This document shows positions 9,573-22,800 of a stretch of 64,000 bases of DNA, piece after piece. The notes under the pieces are model-generated. The model was given only the letters and a program-made list of their open reading frames with translations. It searched no databases and was not told the DNA's origin. Within the stretch, counting starts at the first letter, position 1; each line of letters starts with the position of its first letter. The translations under genes were made by a program, and so were the position numbers. The DNA is from Coptis chinensis (taxonomy: Eukaryota > Streptophyta > Magnoliopsida > Ranunculales > Ranunculaceae): contig CM027381.1 of NCBI GenBank assembly GCA_015680905.1, forward strand, positions 62,481,001 through 62,545,000, read 5' to 3'.

Positions 9573-12500
9573 CTACACAAAACATAAATGTACAAAAGTA
9601 TACTGAAAAATTAAACAATGAAAGACTAATAAAGTATCAGGATTGTAATAATTACTTTCATCAACTTACATTAGGTGTAAAAAGTAAAACTGATCTTGGG
9701 GATCTATGATATGAATATACATACCCCTTAAAAGCGATTAGCTTCATAAGTAATGTGTGCTATGATATTAGCATGCCTTCAAAGCTACAGGTTATTCACT
9801 ATTTGAGTAATTGGTATATGAATATACATACCCCTTTAAAAGCAGTTACCTTTATAAGTTAAAGTGTGCTATGTAATCACTTGAATGGACAGAATAGACG
9901 ATGTCTCTTTGTATCGAAGCCTCAAAACTAATGACTCATAACTTAAGCTACTAAATCTGGATGAGGAAAAACTACTATGGACTAATAATCTACAGAGTAA
10001 TGTGCCAATGCTAACTGTGCATGTCTATCTACATAAGCTATATGACTAAAATTAATTAATTAGGTGAATGTGCTATATATTATCAAACAGAGGTAATACA
10101 ATTAAACTTTATAATTGTTTAAGACGACCAAGAATCAGTAAATACATCTCATTGCGAATGTGCTATTATCTAGCGAATTCATTGTGTTGAATCACAATGA
10201 GATCATTAATTAATGAGAGTTCATACGCCTAGATATTAGTAGTTGTATATGGATAGGAACTTTCAAATTCTAATACAATTCAAGAAGGAACTCATTCTTA
10301 CTTTTACAATCGGTACTAAGTCGGATACAATGGGTGCAAAGGACTTAATCAGACAGAACTTGATAAAATCAACAACATATAATCAAAGACTTTTACTACA
10401 CAGTTTACATAATCAAAGACTTTTACCACACAATAACATAGTAAACACGAAGTCATTATACTATGTGAATAACTTAACACCACTGACAATAACATTGTAA
10501 CAATCAACAATCTCAACATGACATATTTTAAAATCAAAATAACTAAAGAGTAGAAAACTCCAATTACAAAATTTTGTTTACTCGCTTAATTAGTTATCGT
10601 AAAAATAATATGACAATTGACAACCTCCCAACTTTAACTGAATAATGGAACATAGCAGATTGCAGTTAGCATAGCAAAATATTAGAGGCAACTTAATGGC
10701 CAAGACCATTGGAGGGGTCTATTGAACCCTCTCACAAACGATATGCGGGCATACCTCCTTCACTATGCCGCCTACTCTCTTTATGGTTGGTTTACAAACC
10801 CACAATTGTATGAAGTACAAAGTAACTAAATACTTATACGCAACTGCATAGCAATTAAAATTGCTATTTAATCTCGATCCCAAAAGTTGAAAAGTTACAT
10901 ATACATTAACTTAGTATAATGAGTTATACTACCCATGTAATGTTTATTTGATAAACAATAAAACAATCAGCTGCTTTGGGTTAGGTTATTATATGGTTAA
11001 TATTGCCTAGCTATAAGTTAATTATAGTATTATTGGTTGGTTAATTTAATATGTGAAATAACTACACCTGTTGAAGAGGCTTGGAGCGATAGAGAAGAAG
11101 GATATAGAAGCAAAACACTAAAGAGGAAGGAGAAAGCCTACGTGCGCCTTCTGTTAGTATGTTTGAAACAATCAAACAAAGGGATTTTTCTGAGTACATT
11201 TCCTAAATATTGTTTCTGAAAGATTGTTTCCTATTTGAGTACAACGATTGTTCCTAAGAGTTAAGAGTAATTCGATCAAATCTTAATTGTATTATTAATC
11301 GTGGACATAGCCAAAGTTGCAGTAGAAGAAAATATAGGTAGAGAGGAACACCTTGTCAGCTGCATTCAATAACTTATATCATAAATACCCTAGAGAGTTT
11401 TTTCCACTATACATTCATTAGAGGGGCAAAGTTCAAAATAGCATCATCAACCACACTAAAAAACATTGCTAGCAAGTCTAGCTACTGCTTGATTCGTTAC
11501 CCCCTAACCCATGATGAATCATGTAACTGCTAGCTTCCTACTTATATATTTTACCATATTAAGACAATACCAAGGTGCATGTCATCTGCCATTAACTATG
11601 TCACGCCCCAAATTTCATAATGATTGATTACCAAAGACACATGACATCTACAGTCATTATGAAACTCGGGACGTGATCGGACCAACTAAGCAAAACCCAA
11701 ACTAAACAAAGACAGAATAATCTTACAAAATTTTTGGCAGAGTCTTTTCTGTATTTTCAACATTTCATAAACTTAAATCCTGTCATAACCTAAAAATCAT
11801 AACAATATAAATATCCCAATTACTTAACCGTCTCGATGAATGCCAGAACAGTTAAATAACCCTTACGCCTCGAGACAATTTAGTTCATTCCCTTAGAAGG
11901 CATTAGTTTCTCTAGTGCTACTAAAATGTACTAAAAACATTGTATAATTTACATCATGATTGTTAGTTCCTCTATACAGTGTGAGGCGTCCTTTTATCAA
12001 AGTTATTCAACAAATAAAATAGATTTACCTTGTCCAAAAATCTTTATATGGTAATCCACCCCCTATAAAAATGTTAGTATACTTACCATCTTGCAAAGCA
12101 TATTTATATTGAGTTTGAACTAACCTCCACATTAGTGCAAATCACCTTCAAACAACCATTAGTGCCTGCTTCCCTTGCTTATAGTTCTCCTACTGAAAGC
12201 ATGAATTTCATGAATCTTTGTCAATCTGAAGAAGTCTATATACTTAAGGTCATAGGATCAAAATCACAGCCATCTACATGTATGCAATTTCAAATTGTAA
12301 CCAAAATAAATGTAAATGATCGAAATAGCAGATGAAAATGGTGAAGGAAAATTATCACAGGAAAATATTTAGAAAGATAACTTTCAAGCGAAGAGCAAAG
12401 TACTTACACATTTAAGTTAAAGAAATTAAAGTTGGTGTGAAGAATTCAACCCAAATGACAATTAAACAGAACTCTAAGTCTATAAAAGTTCCGAGTATCC

Positions 12501-13529
12501 AAAATCCTTAACTTAACCAAGTATCAAAAGCTTTGTAGACTTTTGGTATGCATTGGGGGTTACACTAAAATTACAAAAATTAGGTGTTTCTACAACGAAT
12601 TAATCATATGCCCTATAATAATACATGTGATTTGCATAGAATATGTACTTAATGAAACATCAAATAACTACACAAATTAGTATTTAACTCAAACAACATG
12701 CAATGAAGCATTGCTTTCTCAACGGTGGGAGCATACCTACCAAAGGCGATTATGCTTGGGTGATTCTAGGCCCTTTTGAACACTTTCACACAATTAACTG
12801 TTTGTTTTCTAGAAAAAAAGAGGTGAGAACACGAATTATATTTGTAATAAAGCATTTGACATTTTATACTTGGACCTTTTCACTTTCTTCAAGAATTCTT
12901 GCAACAAAAGATTTGTAATTATGAGTTCGATGAAGAATAACTCAATCAGTGTACATTTGATTGTGTTTGGACTTTCAGGTGAAAACAAAACACATAAGAG
13001 AAGATTACTTACTTGTGAGTACATACCTTCCAGGGATGGATTGAGATAAATTGCAAAAAATATGTGACTAAATTTTGTCTTCTATGGGAGAGAGAAGAAA
13101 TTGATACTTGCTCTTTAACTACGGGAGAGGTAAGTTTCAACGCTAAACCTTTGCATTGTAAATATAGTAAACTACTAACTAAGAATTCAAATATCTCGAA
13201 GCTTGTAAATATCATTGAAATAGTTGCTACTTTGACGACATATTTACACTTTGTGGAACTAATAAACTACAAAAGTAATAGGGGGAAAGAGACTTATTAT
13301 TTTACTTTATAGTACATCAGTTTTTCACTCTCTTTTAGTTGATTTGTGAGTATTTTTTTTTTTCGATAAACACAACTCTAAATTGATTCGTGAGTAACAA
13401 ACTAAAGGGAACTCAGCATAATGAGGAAACACTTAAAGAAAAGCTAAAATTATTTACATTTACATTAAAAATTATTTACAATATTCATGACAGCTATCTA
13501 CAGGGTTGCACCTGCAGGTTAGAGGTTTC
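9573..13529. other. Gene-poor stretch
   Basis: No gene is supported. Small features only: an imperfect direct repeat ATGAATATACATACCCCTT at about 9711 and 9817; a 30-bp tandem copy with TAATCAAAGACTTTTAC at about 10,380-10,435; and an imperfect inverted repeat at 11,599-11,676 (CACGCCCCAAATTTCATAAT against ATTATGAAACTCGGGACGTG) that resembles the edge of an unclassified repeat. Confidence 0.5.
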
Positions 13530-13625
13530 AATGGATGTAAGTTGTACTATAATATAAATATAGATTTCGTGCCCGTTCACTGAAACTTACACCTTACATC
13601 CATTGAAAGGTGTAAGTTTACACCA
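13527..13625. repeat. Short inverted repeat (hairpin)
   Basis: TTTCAATGGATGTAAG at about 13,528 is mirrored by CTTACATCCATTGAAAG at about 13,593, with a second GTGTAAGTTT nearby. It may be a very small MITE; no target duplication was found. Confidence 0.45.
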
Positions 13626-13805
13626 AACATCAAAAGCTTTTGGTTCACCTCTACATGTCCAATGGTAGCATTGCTTCCCGTATTAAAGGTAAAGAATAAT
13701 ATATTCTAGCCAAGCTCAAAATCGTTCATTTCTCAAATGTTTTCTTTTTCCAATATAGGTAATATCGGCTAAAAAAAAGGGAAGGAGCTATACATTTTCT
13801 TTTTT

Positions 13806-13963
13806 CATTTTCTGAAGATCAGTTTTGAAGGCTCTTAGATTGGCTGCTCGTGCTTGTGCTTCAGTTGAAGGACCCAACTTAGAGGGCTTCCCTTTCCTAG
13901 TCACGGCCTCTATCTTCCTCTTCTCCAGACTATCTTGACCTTTTGATCGACTTCTTATCCTTG
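13806..13963 (-). pseudogene. Exon-like basic segment, unassigned
   Basis: A minus-strand frame closed upstream by TAG reads SLEKRKIEAVTRKGKP, SKLGPSTEAQARAANLRAF and KTDLQKM. The composition is that of a real coding exon rather than random AT-rich DNA, but I cannot name the family and no flanking exons or convincing splice sites were found. A fragment of a lost gene is the most likely reading. Confidence 0.25.
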
Positions 13964-13984
13964 ACTAACTCCTTTTACCCTTCC

Positions 13985-14046
13985 TTAACATCCTTGACGA
14001 TGATTCAAAATATGGGGTAACATGAGAAAATATGGGGTAACATGAG
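13985..14046. repeat. 21-bp tandem duplication
   Basis: AAATATGGGGTAACATGAGA occurs twice head to tail. Confidence 0.7.
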
Positions 14047-17000
14047 AAAATAGAAATCATTATGAACTAAAAATAATAATAATGTACTACTCATTAACCG
14101 ATTAATCACCAGACCATCTAAATCGCGCTTTATGGAAATCAAATACCTGAGAACCGCGCACATAGTCTATGTTTGCCTGTAGACTTGCTTGATCAGATGA
14201 AGGCTTACCAACACACCAAGTTTTCTGCAAAGCCAAAAAATTAGATTCTGTTTTCTACTTTTATTATTGTTGATGCTAATATGATTTTGAGAAGGAAAAG
14301 GGCGTAGAGTTATTGTTGAATAAGATGGAGTGATCGTTAGAGAGGGCAAGAGAACAGCGAAAGGTTTTTACTTATGTCTATTAATTTGAGGAGGGCATGG
14401 TAATTAAATAATAAAAGAATGAGAAACTAACAAATCTTGGGAGGTGTTTAGAATTTTAATAAGTGTCTATCATTTCCAAGAACGTATAATTAGTAGTAGT
14501 AGGATTTAATGACCCTCTTTATTATTTGAAGCCAAAAGTTCTGATATGGTCAAGTTATTTTATTAAGTAGATGGTGAAGAAAATCCTTCCTAGCATGGTA
14601 CACCATTCAAAGGAGTAATCCAGCTTGCATCTTGGTAGGCTAATAGAGTGGGACCTGATTTTATGAGCAATAGTTGTCCATGGGGCACACTTGATATTTG
14701 GCCAAAGACATTTGGGAGAAGATATAGAGTTATGTATACCTATCTAAATGGGATCCATTTCATATTTTAATTCCCATCCAATTCCAATTTAATGTTAAGC
14801 TCAACTCAAAATGCATCAAGTTTTACCTGCTGTAGATCCCCGTGTTTAAGCACGTAGTACCGATGGGTATAGAGTTAATCCATGCCCACTGTCAACCCAC
14901 TGCAAAAGTTATATGTGCCTACTTAAAAATGGCAGTGTACAAAGTTCTTTGAGAAGTGGAGGAAAATAGAATGAACCTTACCTAACATTTATTATAGCCT
15001 TAAAAATATGGTAGAGGACCTTAACAACAACGGAATAGCTACAAACCACATGAAGTGCCCACTGCTAGACCCCATAACTTACAACTTTATGCACTTCTTT
15101 TGGACATGCTATTCCTTACTTTTTACTAAGGTAATATAAAAAAGTTGTTGAATTATACCTAATGGAGGTTGATTAAACGCTTGATCTGCGCTTCTAACAT
15201 GATACTTTCTTATACTGTAGTATGGATCCAATATTAGCCTCTTTTATCGTTTCTCTGGTGATTCTAGAAAAAATACCAACTGGAGCAGCTAGACAAAAAA
15301 ATTACAACTTTCTTACCCATAAGACACCTCTTTTTACCCGAGTTTCATAAAGATATGAGCCCTAACATGATACTTTCTTATATCGTTAACGTGGTTAATC
15401 TATAACTGGACCATGTGTGTCTTACCATCTACTTTATCATATGCGGCACAAAAGCTACTTTAAGCTACAAATGGAAGTATTTTAGAGTCACAATTTACCT
15501 ACATGTCAGTGTCATAATTTGAAAATAGATTGATTGCAGAATCAGGGAGACCAACTGATTCAAGTTGTTTTCCAGAGTTTAGTCCGTTGAGCAAGTGCCC
15601 CACTTCCTGATAAATGATAGTGGCTAAAGATTAGGTGTGTATATCAATTAGTAAAAAAAAATAAGAAAGGTCAACTAAATAGGCTAATTAAGAAGACAAC
15701 GCGTGGAATATATATAATTTGGACAGAGAAAAATTAAAGTTAGAAAACCACCATCCCAGAATTCTACACGCAAAAAAACCACTTTGTTACATAATATTAT
15801 AATATTATTTGGAGACCAAAAACCAATTTTGGAGGTTTATAGAAACTGCTTAAAAATTCATTTGCACATACAAAAGGGATTAAAAAAATTACTTATTAAG
15901 CCAGGTGATGAGATGGAAAAAAAAAAAATCTATCGAAAGCTTGACATAATGAGTTAGAAGAACAATAGTACGGGACATAATGAGTTTGACTCGTCCACTT
16001 ATCCCAACAGAGAGACATTTGAAAGACATGCATGGCTGATATTTTTATATAATTACCAGAGAAGTGAAAGGAAGTGGAAATTGAGAACAAATTAAAGTAC
16101 AAATATCAACATAGATTTGAATTATATATCTTGATCCTTTGTGTAGGTTATTTTGTGACCAAGAACCCTGGAATGTATCGAAAACATCCTAGCTATATAT
16201 AAATCAAATTTCCTCATACAAAGAATAGATATAGGGAAGAGAGAAAGATAGTGTAACTTACATATCAGTGTTATGAGCTTTGAGAGAGGCGTAGTGGTCT
16301 GGTTAACAGTAGAGAAGAGTATTTCTATCTAGAACCACCCCACAACAAAATCACACATAAAAAAGATCTTTAAAAATAGGTTTTCAAGCCCGGTAATTAT
16401 ATCGAACTACTGCTACTTAATAAGAAATAGTAGAAACCACACAATCACATATGCTACAAAAGATTCATTACGGCTCAATAAGTTGTAAGTCCGTGGCGTG
16501 GACTTATTTATACATACCATGGTTTAAAATCGCCATACCAACTGATCCAAACACGAATTCTCATCCAAACAAAAATACATTCATAAGCAAAGAATATTAT
16601 ATTATATTGGAAAAATACATTCATAAGCAATATATAATATATATATATATATATAAACAATTAAAAGAAGATGGACTTGAATGCAAGCATGGTTACTTGC
16701 ATCTCTACTTTTATGAAGGAAAAAACCAAAGACCAATTATCCATTCTAATAATCATTGGTGAAGGACATGAGATTGTAAAAGATGAAAACGATGTTGGGA
16801 TAACAAAGTAGGATATGAGCTCTCATAAAGTAGTAAGGAAATGCAAATACTATTTATTCATTAAAAGTATCCAAAAATATATTTAACATAGTGTAGCATG
16901 CTAGAGAGGTTTCGTTTAATTTCAACTGAAAGTCATATCTTTGGAAAAAGAAAGAAACAATGTAACACAAAACATGGAACATGACATTCAATTATAAAGG

Positions 17001-18118
17001 GGCCAATAGACATAAATCTTAAGCACGAGCGAAATAACATAAGATAATAGAATCATATTATGAAGATCAGTATATGTATCATAAAACAAAAAGGTACTTA
17101 AGTAATAACAATATCTAATTAGTTGTCTATTTAACTTTTCTTCACCTGTACAGGCTAGAGCAGGAAACTTTACGATCCTTGAGCAATATAATAATAACTC
17201 ATAGTAATACCATGTTTAAGGATGGAGATTTGTGGTTTTGAAGGGGGGCCGGGATACTCTGTTAAACAAATTAACTATGAAAAAGATTTTGTAGGGATTA
17301 ATATTAGTTTCTCCATTCAAGAGATCTATTATTATTATTATTTACTTTTCTATTGCTTCCAACTAAGTGCAAAAAATCATCATAACTTCACACCATAAGG
17401 TACTCCTAGTAAGTCTTACTGAATAGAAGAACATATATTCTTACTCATATGCAAGTAATTGTTTGCAAACTTAAGTTTGGACGGTCGAGGATATCATGGC
17501 TAAATTGTTCTTAAAAGTGCGAGCTATATAATTTGATAAACAAACAGACTAAATTAGGGTAGTAGAATTCATACCCCAATATTGTTGTGCTCCCATAGCT
17601 TATGAACACCATAATCCATTGCCTGCACAAACCAACCAAAGAACAAAATAAACAAATTATTTAATTAATTAATCACTTCTAGTTCACACCATTATTTACC
17701 AGACTCCAAATTATGTCACTGATTTTTTAAAAAACAATATGGATAAGTACGTCATATTTTCAATGTCAATCTCTGGAAATTTGCATGTTATGTGAAACGT
17801 TTACAATAATCCCACAAACTTCATTATTGAAAAAAAAAAAAAAATCCCACTAACTATCTTATTTTCTAGAACTAAGTCACTAACATAGACCCACTGTTCA
17901 TGCATTAATATGGATTTTGGGGTCACGATGAAACTCTTAAAAGGAAGTATGACTCTTAGGTCTTAACATTTTCTCTAAAGCAAGATAGGGACGAAAATCA
18001 ATATCTAATCTGAATGAGACATAATTTGTCTTAGTATCATTGAGTCTGATTTTGTCAAGCTCCCATACAGCATGCACAAATTCAACCGCCAGTATTAGAG
18101 ATGTGGATCATCACTTAC
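14047..18118. other. Gene-poor stretch
   Basis: AT-rich with no reading frame I can support on either strand. A run of TA dinucleotides lies at about 16,629-16,658. No tRNA or other RNA gene was recognised. Confidence 0.5.
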
Positions 18119-18700
18119 AGAGAAGAATAGAAATAAACGGTAGTCACCACTTCTCTCTTGAGCTTCCTGGTACCCAACATCTAATTTCTTGTTACCATTG
18201 GGTGTCTTTGCCCGCAACAATCGTACTTGATGCTCTTATGGATATCATCCTCACTGTATGATTTAATAATGAAAAACTTTGCTACAGTATAGTCCAAACG
18301 AAATTCTTCCCTGTTATATTGATCCCAATCTAGAAATGCACTCATATCTTTGTCCTCATTGTTAGCATCTGATGAGATGCTTTGTCCCCTCACAGCTAAA
18401 GTGACCAGTAAACCCCCTTTTGGTTCTTGAATCCGACTCTTGGCCCTCTGCTCATCTCACTAAACCCATCCACATTATCATTGCCATATCCAAAGAAGCC
18501 ACCGCCTCTACCCTTGTTCTTGTATGTACTTTGTATCAATACCAAAGAACCCACGGCTAGTCGGCTATTGATCCGCGGATCATAACCATTAGCTCCAAAG
18601 CCTCCCGTTCTAGCAAGAGTTTCCATATTGGCCATAAAACCTATTGCTTGTATAGGTTATGTTTACAAATCCAGGAGTTCCGCCCAAACCACCTGTCATT
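18119..18700 (-). pseudogene. YTH-domain (ECT-type m6A reader) gene fragment
   Basis: Minus-strand translation shows GFFGYGNDNVDGFSEMSRGP, then after a small indel GQSISSDANNEDKD, QYNREEFRLDYTVAKFFIIK, SYSEDDIHKSIKYD, and after a second indel NGNKKLDVGYQEAQERSGD and LFLFFS. This is the linker and the start of the YTH domain of plant ECT proteins, which bind N6-methyladenosine in mRNA. A canonical donor (TCT/GTAAGT) follows at 18,118, so this is a genomic copy, not processed. The aromatic cage is incomplete: the first cage Trp region (VWAS in the family) is destroyed by the frameshift. Upstream, NRFYGQYGN-like codons extend to about 18,700, next to the P450 fragment. Confidence 0.8.
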
Positions 18701-18710
18701 ATATATAAGA

Positions 18711-19076
18711 CACTCATAATGTGTAGTCTTCAACCATTTTTAGCTCCACATGAATCAATAGTAGGTTATGACATACCGAAAGGTACAATGCTGAATGCTG
18801 TTGGTTAACCAATGGGCTCTTCACAAAGATTCCAAGGTGTGGTCAGAGCCGATGATGTTCAAGCCAGAGCGGTTTGAAAAAGGCAATGAGGAAAATGATG
18901 GAATTAAGGGAGATGGCTTGGCAATGCGGACAATGGGAACGATGTTGGGTGTCTGGATTCAGTGCTTGGGAACGACTTAGGGGAGAAATGGTGGATATGA
19001 GTATAGGTGAGCGACGCCCTTAGAGGCCATGTATAAGCCAAAAGCAGCTCTACTTAACGTCCTTTCTCAAATTTGA
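18711..19076 (+). pseudogene. CYP81-type cytochrome P450 fragment, heme loop deleted
   Basis: The plus strand reads LAPHESIVGYDIPKGTM, then after a 7-bp duplication (AATGCTG) LLVNQWALHKDSKVWSEP, MMFKPERFEKG, AMRTMGTMLG, and after further shifts a C-terminal EAMYKPKAALLNVLSQI and TGA at 19,074-19,076. These are the K-helix-distal and C-terminal motifs of plant CYP81 monooxygenases. Between the PERF motif and AMRTMG, the segment that should hold the FGxGRRxCPG heme-binding loop with its cysteine is missing, so the copy could not work even without the frameshifts. It starts about 10 bp from the YTH fragment, on the opposite strand. Confidence 0.8.
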
Positions 19077-19499
19077 AGTAACGGGTGTTTGGTAATAAAG
19101 CTCAACGCTAATGTAATCTTTTCTGTTATCCGCAAATAGGTTTTCATAGTTGTATTCTCATGCAGTAGAATATATAAACTCCTGTGTTCGGCACATGAGA
19201 AGTTTGTATAGTCCTTCAAGCATTCCTGTTCTTGCACCTCAACTGCTTCTTCGTGCTGCTGATGCCATTTTTTTTTTCTCTCTCTCTCTCTCTAAATTGA
19301 GTTGGTTCTCTCGTTTTTTCTCTCTTCTCTTTTTCTTCTATGAAGAAAAGGTGATGTGGTTTCAAGGTAGAAAGAATTTGTTTAGGGCCGGCAAGATGTT
19401 TGGTGTGTGGGAGTTTCTAACTTTTGGGTTTCCAATTTCTCCGGTAGTTTGGAGTTTAACGTGTTTTTGGCCTGTTAATTAAGTCAGGGAGATAAATAT
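19077..19499. other. No gene seen; CT repeat
   Basis: Contains a short TC/CT repeat at 19,278-19,294. The frame of about 110 codons here is low-complexity and unsupported. Confidence 0.4.
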
Positions 19500-19652
19500 A
19501 ATTACTTGATGGAGAAAGGAGATTTAAACAAATGTAGGGAGGTCTAACTAATTATTAGCACCTCCTCATTTTTAGGAGCCACTAATATTGCTCGGAGTGC
19601 AAAATAGAGCGATATAGTGAGGAGAGAGAATGTGCGCGAGCTTTTTTATATA
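19500..19652 (-). mobile_element. Terminal part of a dispersed transposon (copy 1)
   Basis: Reverse-complemented, this begins next to (TA)n with AAAAAGCTCGCGCACATTCT and continues CTCCTCACTATATCGCTCTA. The same sequence, about 140 bp with roughly 85% match by eye, begins next to (TA)n at 56,341. Two copies with the same abrupt start beside TA repeats indicate a transposon end. The other end of this copy was not found. Confidence 0.55.
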
Positions 19653-19800
19653 TATATATATATATATATAGATTAACAGTTAACTCCAATAACACAAACA
19701 ATGCAATGCAAATTTTAACAATTTTAAACTATATATATATCCTCATTCTACACGCTACTACCTTCAAAGCCCAAGCCCATTTGCAAGTGAGAACCACCAC

Positions 19801-19808
19801 TATAAAAG
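19801..19808 (+). promoter_or_regulatory. Candidate TATA box
   Basis: TATAAAAG lies 37 bases ahead of the ATG at 19,845, which would give a leader of only 10-15 bases if used at the usual distance. TA-rich tracts at 19,646-19,671 and 19,728-19,740 are alternatives. Confidence 0.35.
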
Positions 19809-19844
19809 CAAGGGAGCACCGAGTGGAGCTGGAGGGCAAAAGAA

Positions 19845-22800
19845 ATGGGAAGCAGCAGCGAAATAGAAGAATGGGAAGCAAAAGTAAGAGTATGGCTATC
19901 AGTACTAGCCGACAAAAAAAACGTGAACGTGAACCAAATCGAAGCCTGGATCAATTCGAACCAAGTCAGTTTGCCTCAACAACTCCAATCCTTACCTCGT
20001 CCTCAACTCTACCAAAAAGTCTTCCTCTTAAACAACTCCATGCAACTGCAACTACAGCAAAATCTACAACTATCACTTCAGGTCTCAACAAACAAACATT
20101 CTTCTTCTTCTATTATATTATATTCTTATTATTATTAATCTATGTGTATTTTTAGGAGAAGTCAACAGTTGAACGTCAACCGGCTCGTTTTCAACGTACG
20201 GATCAGTGGATACCAGTTTATGCATGGTTAGAGTCATTGGATAAAGATGAAGTCGTTAAGTCCAAAGAAATATCTGATTGGTTAGATGATAATCCTAGTG
20301 TTAGGGATAAGTTGTTTTCTAGACATTCTCGCTATCATTTGATGCATTATGTTCAGAAATGTCATGTTAAGATTTTGAAGAGACGCGGTAAACTGCCCAC
20401 CAAGGTATACTTTATATTTTTCTCATTCTTAATTTGTTTCACGTCTTTATGTATCCAATTTGTATTAGGTAAATATTTTTGGGGAAATACATGGAACTAA
20501 CATTAGGGAGTGTGGGATAAAACAAACAAGGGGATTGATTTGGACAATAATCTCCCTATCGTAGAGAGGGAACATGAAGATGATCGTGTTTAGTAACCGA
20601 CTCTACACGAGTGCCAAATAACACGAAGCGTCACAAACCTTACCCCTCCCAATGATACTTTACAAACAAGTACATCACAAAATAAAAACAATGGGCAACA
20701 GCTGTAATCACTGTCTTAAGCACTGGACAAAATATAAAAAAGATAACCTGCGGGGACCTTATAACTGAAATGGAGTTCCAGGATACTGTAAAGAACGAGC
20801 GCTCAATCCGCTCATACGTGATAGTGTTTCTTTCCACTGAAGCTCCAGTCACAGGTTTCCACAGTCTGCACTTAACTAACATTATCCTTTTCTTTTCATA
20901 GGGAAGCGAGTCAGTGCCTAGGGATAAGTTTGCGCCCCAGTCTGTGGTAGCACCACAGGTGATTTTACTGACTCAACAATTTTGACTTCTTGAGTAATCT
21001 TAACCTACTGAATTGGTTTTTGTTATTAATTAAATGGACTACTTGAGCAGGTCTCACGACCCTCCTCTGCACAAGTTCCCGCAAAGGTTAATCACAATGT
21101 TGTGCCAACAGCTGCAGTTCCTCTTTCAGGTATGATTCTTTACTTTTGACATTAGCGTGTATCTTGATAGACAAGTTCGTGTGTTTTGATTTTTGTCAGT
21201 CTGTTTCTTAACAAAAAATTTTCTGTTTTACTGTTCTGCTGTATTACATGAAGAAGAGAGATCAATGTATTTCCGAGAATTTTGTTTTAAGAAGGTGAAA
21301 ATGGTCGTATCGGATCATAGGGTAGCTATAATTTCTTTTGAAGGCCAATGGATTTGCAAGAACTTGCCTTGAATTTGTGTATTTTGTCTTGCAATTCTCC
21401 TTCACACCCTTACTACTGTGTTGGCACATTAAATACCCTATCACCTCGCAAAGCAATATATACCATATTTGGTGTCGGTACTTTTAATGCCTAATTAACA
21501 GATAATTGCTTTGATGATTTCCAGTTAATCGCATCAAACTCTTACACCACTGTTCCATATTTCAATTCACCATAAAATCTATAAATTGCATTCTAAAACT
21601 CTTATGTTATACGTTTGCGCAGTATTTTTAAGTATATAAAAAATCAATGTTTGTGCAGTATTTTTAAGTATATAAAAAATCAATGGCTACCACATTCCTG
21701 CCAAGACACGATGTCATTATGTAATACAAAACAATTGAGGAACTTACACAAACATGTGTTATAGTCAGTTCAGTGTTTTGATATATTGCTTTGTGTTATA
21801 TGAAAGAAAGAGAAAAAAAAAACATGGTTTCTCAGGATCTGGAGTACAAAACCTTTCATGAGTATATTTCAATATTAAATAACCAAGTGAGGTAGTGTTC
21901 TTTTTGTTAGGTTTGTGAACCTTTGCTCTTGATCTGTTTTTCGGTTTATTAGTTTTGTAATGAAAAGTGTAGGGAAAGCTCTGTTGTTTCGGGAGAAACC
22001 AAAGCTATTGGTTCGAGAGAAAGGGATCTGTTGGTTAGGCATTTTCCTTGGTGTATTTAGCATGTCTTTAGGCTTGCACTTTGGTGCTTCAATCTTTTCT
22101 CAAAAGGGATCCTACTGATTATATACTCCTTTTAGTTACCTTGTGTTGTACTGGTGCCATGTTACATGGAACAAACATTTCCTTGAGGGCTCGGGTTCAT
22201 ATTAGGGGTGCAGATGGATATGTTTTGGTTCGGATATGCCTATTACTGAATCCGCATCCGCATCTGCATCCGACGGATAGTTGATATTGCAAATCGAATT
22301 CGAAACTGAATATTCAATCGGATAACGGATAATATCCAATCCGACTAAAACTCCTTTCCAACAGCTTCAATGACCACAAAAATAAATGGAAAAAAATCCC
22401 ATCAGATAAAATAAAAATCAGATCTATAGCGAGCTTCACTTGTACTACGAATTAGCTCAAAACCCTTGAAATCACAATGAAATGAAGTGATATCACAGTG
22501 GAAATGAAGTGATATCAAATCCCAACTCAGATCTGGGGTTTTGATTGAGAATAAAATGGCTCTAAAAGGTTGAGAAAGTGAGAATGAGTAGAGAGATGGA
22601 GGAATAATCATAAAAGATTGGGGAGGTTACCTCCATAGAAGCCTGAGTGGGAGTGGGAAGAATAATTGAAGATGTAGTTGATGGCTTGAATTGGTTTTAG
22701 AAATAGGGTTTCATAATATCTTATAACGTAAATTTTCATGAATAACCCTGTGCTATAATTATAAGACAAACAAAGCTTTACTTTAATACTTGTGCCCAAC

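Noticed and set aside
21862..22080. Possible exon-like stretch in intron 4 (GIFLGVFSMSLGLHFGASIF)
   Set aside because: Would be hydrophobic and out of keeping with the flanking gene; no proper acceptor and donor pair joins it to the neighbouring exons.
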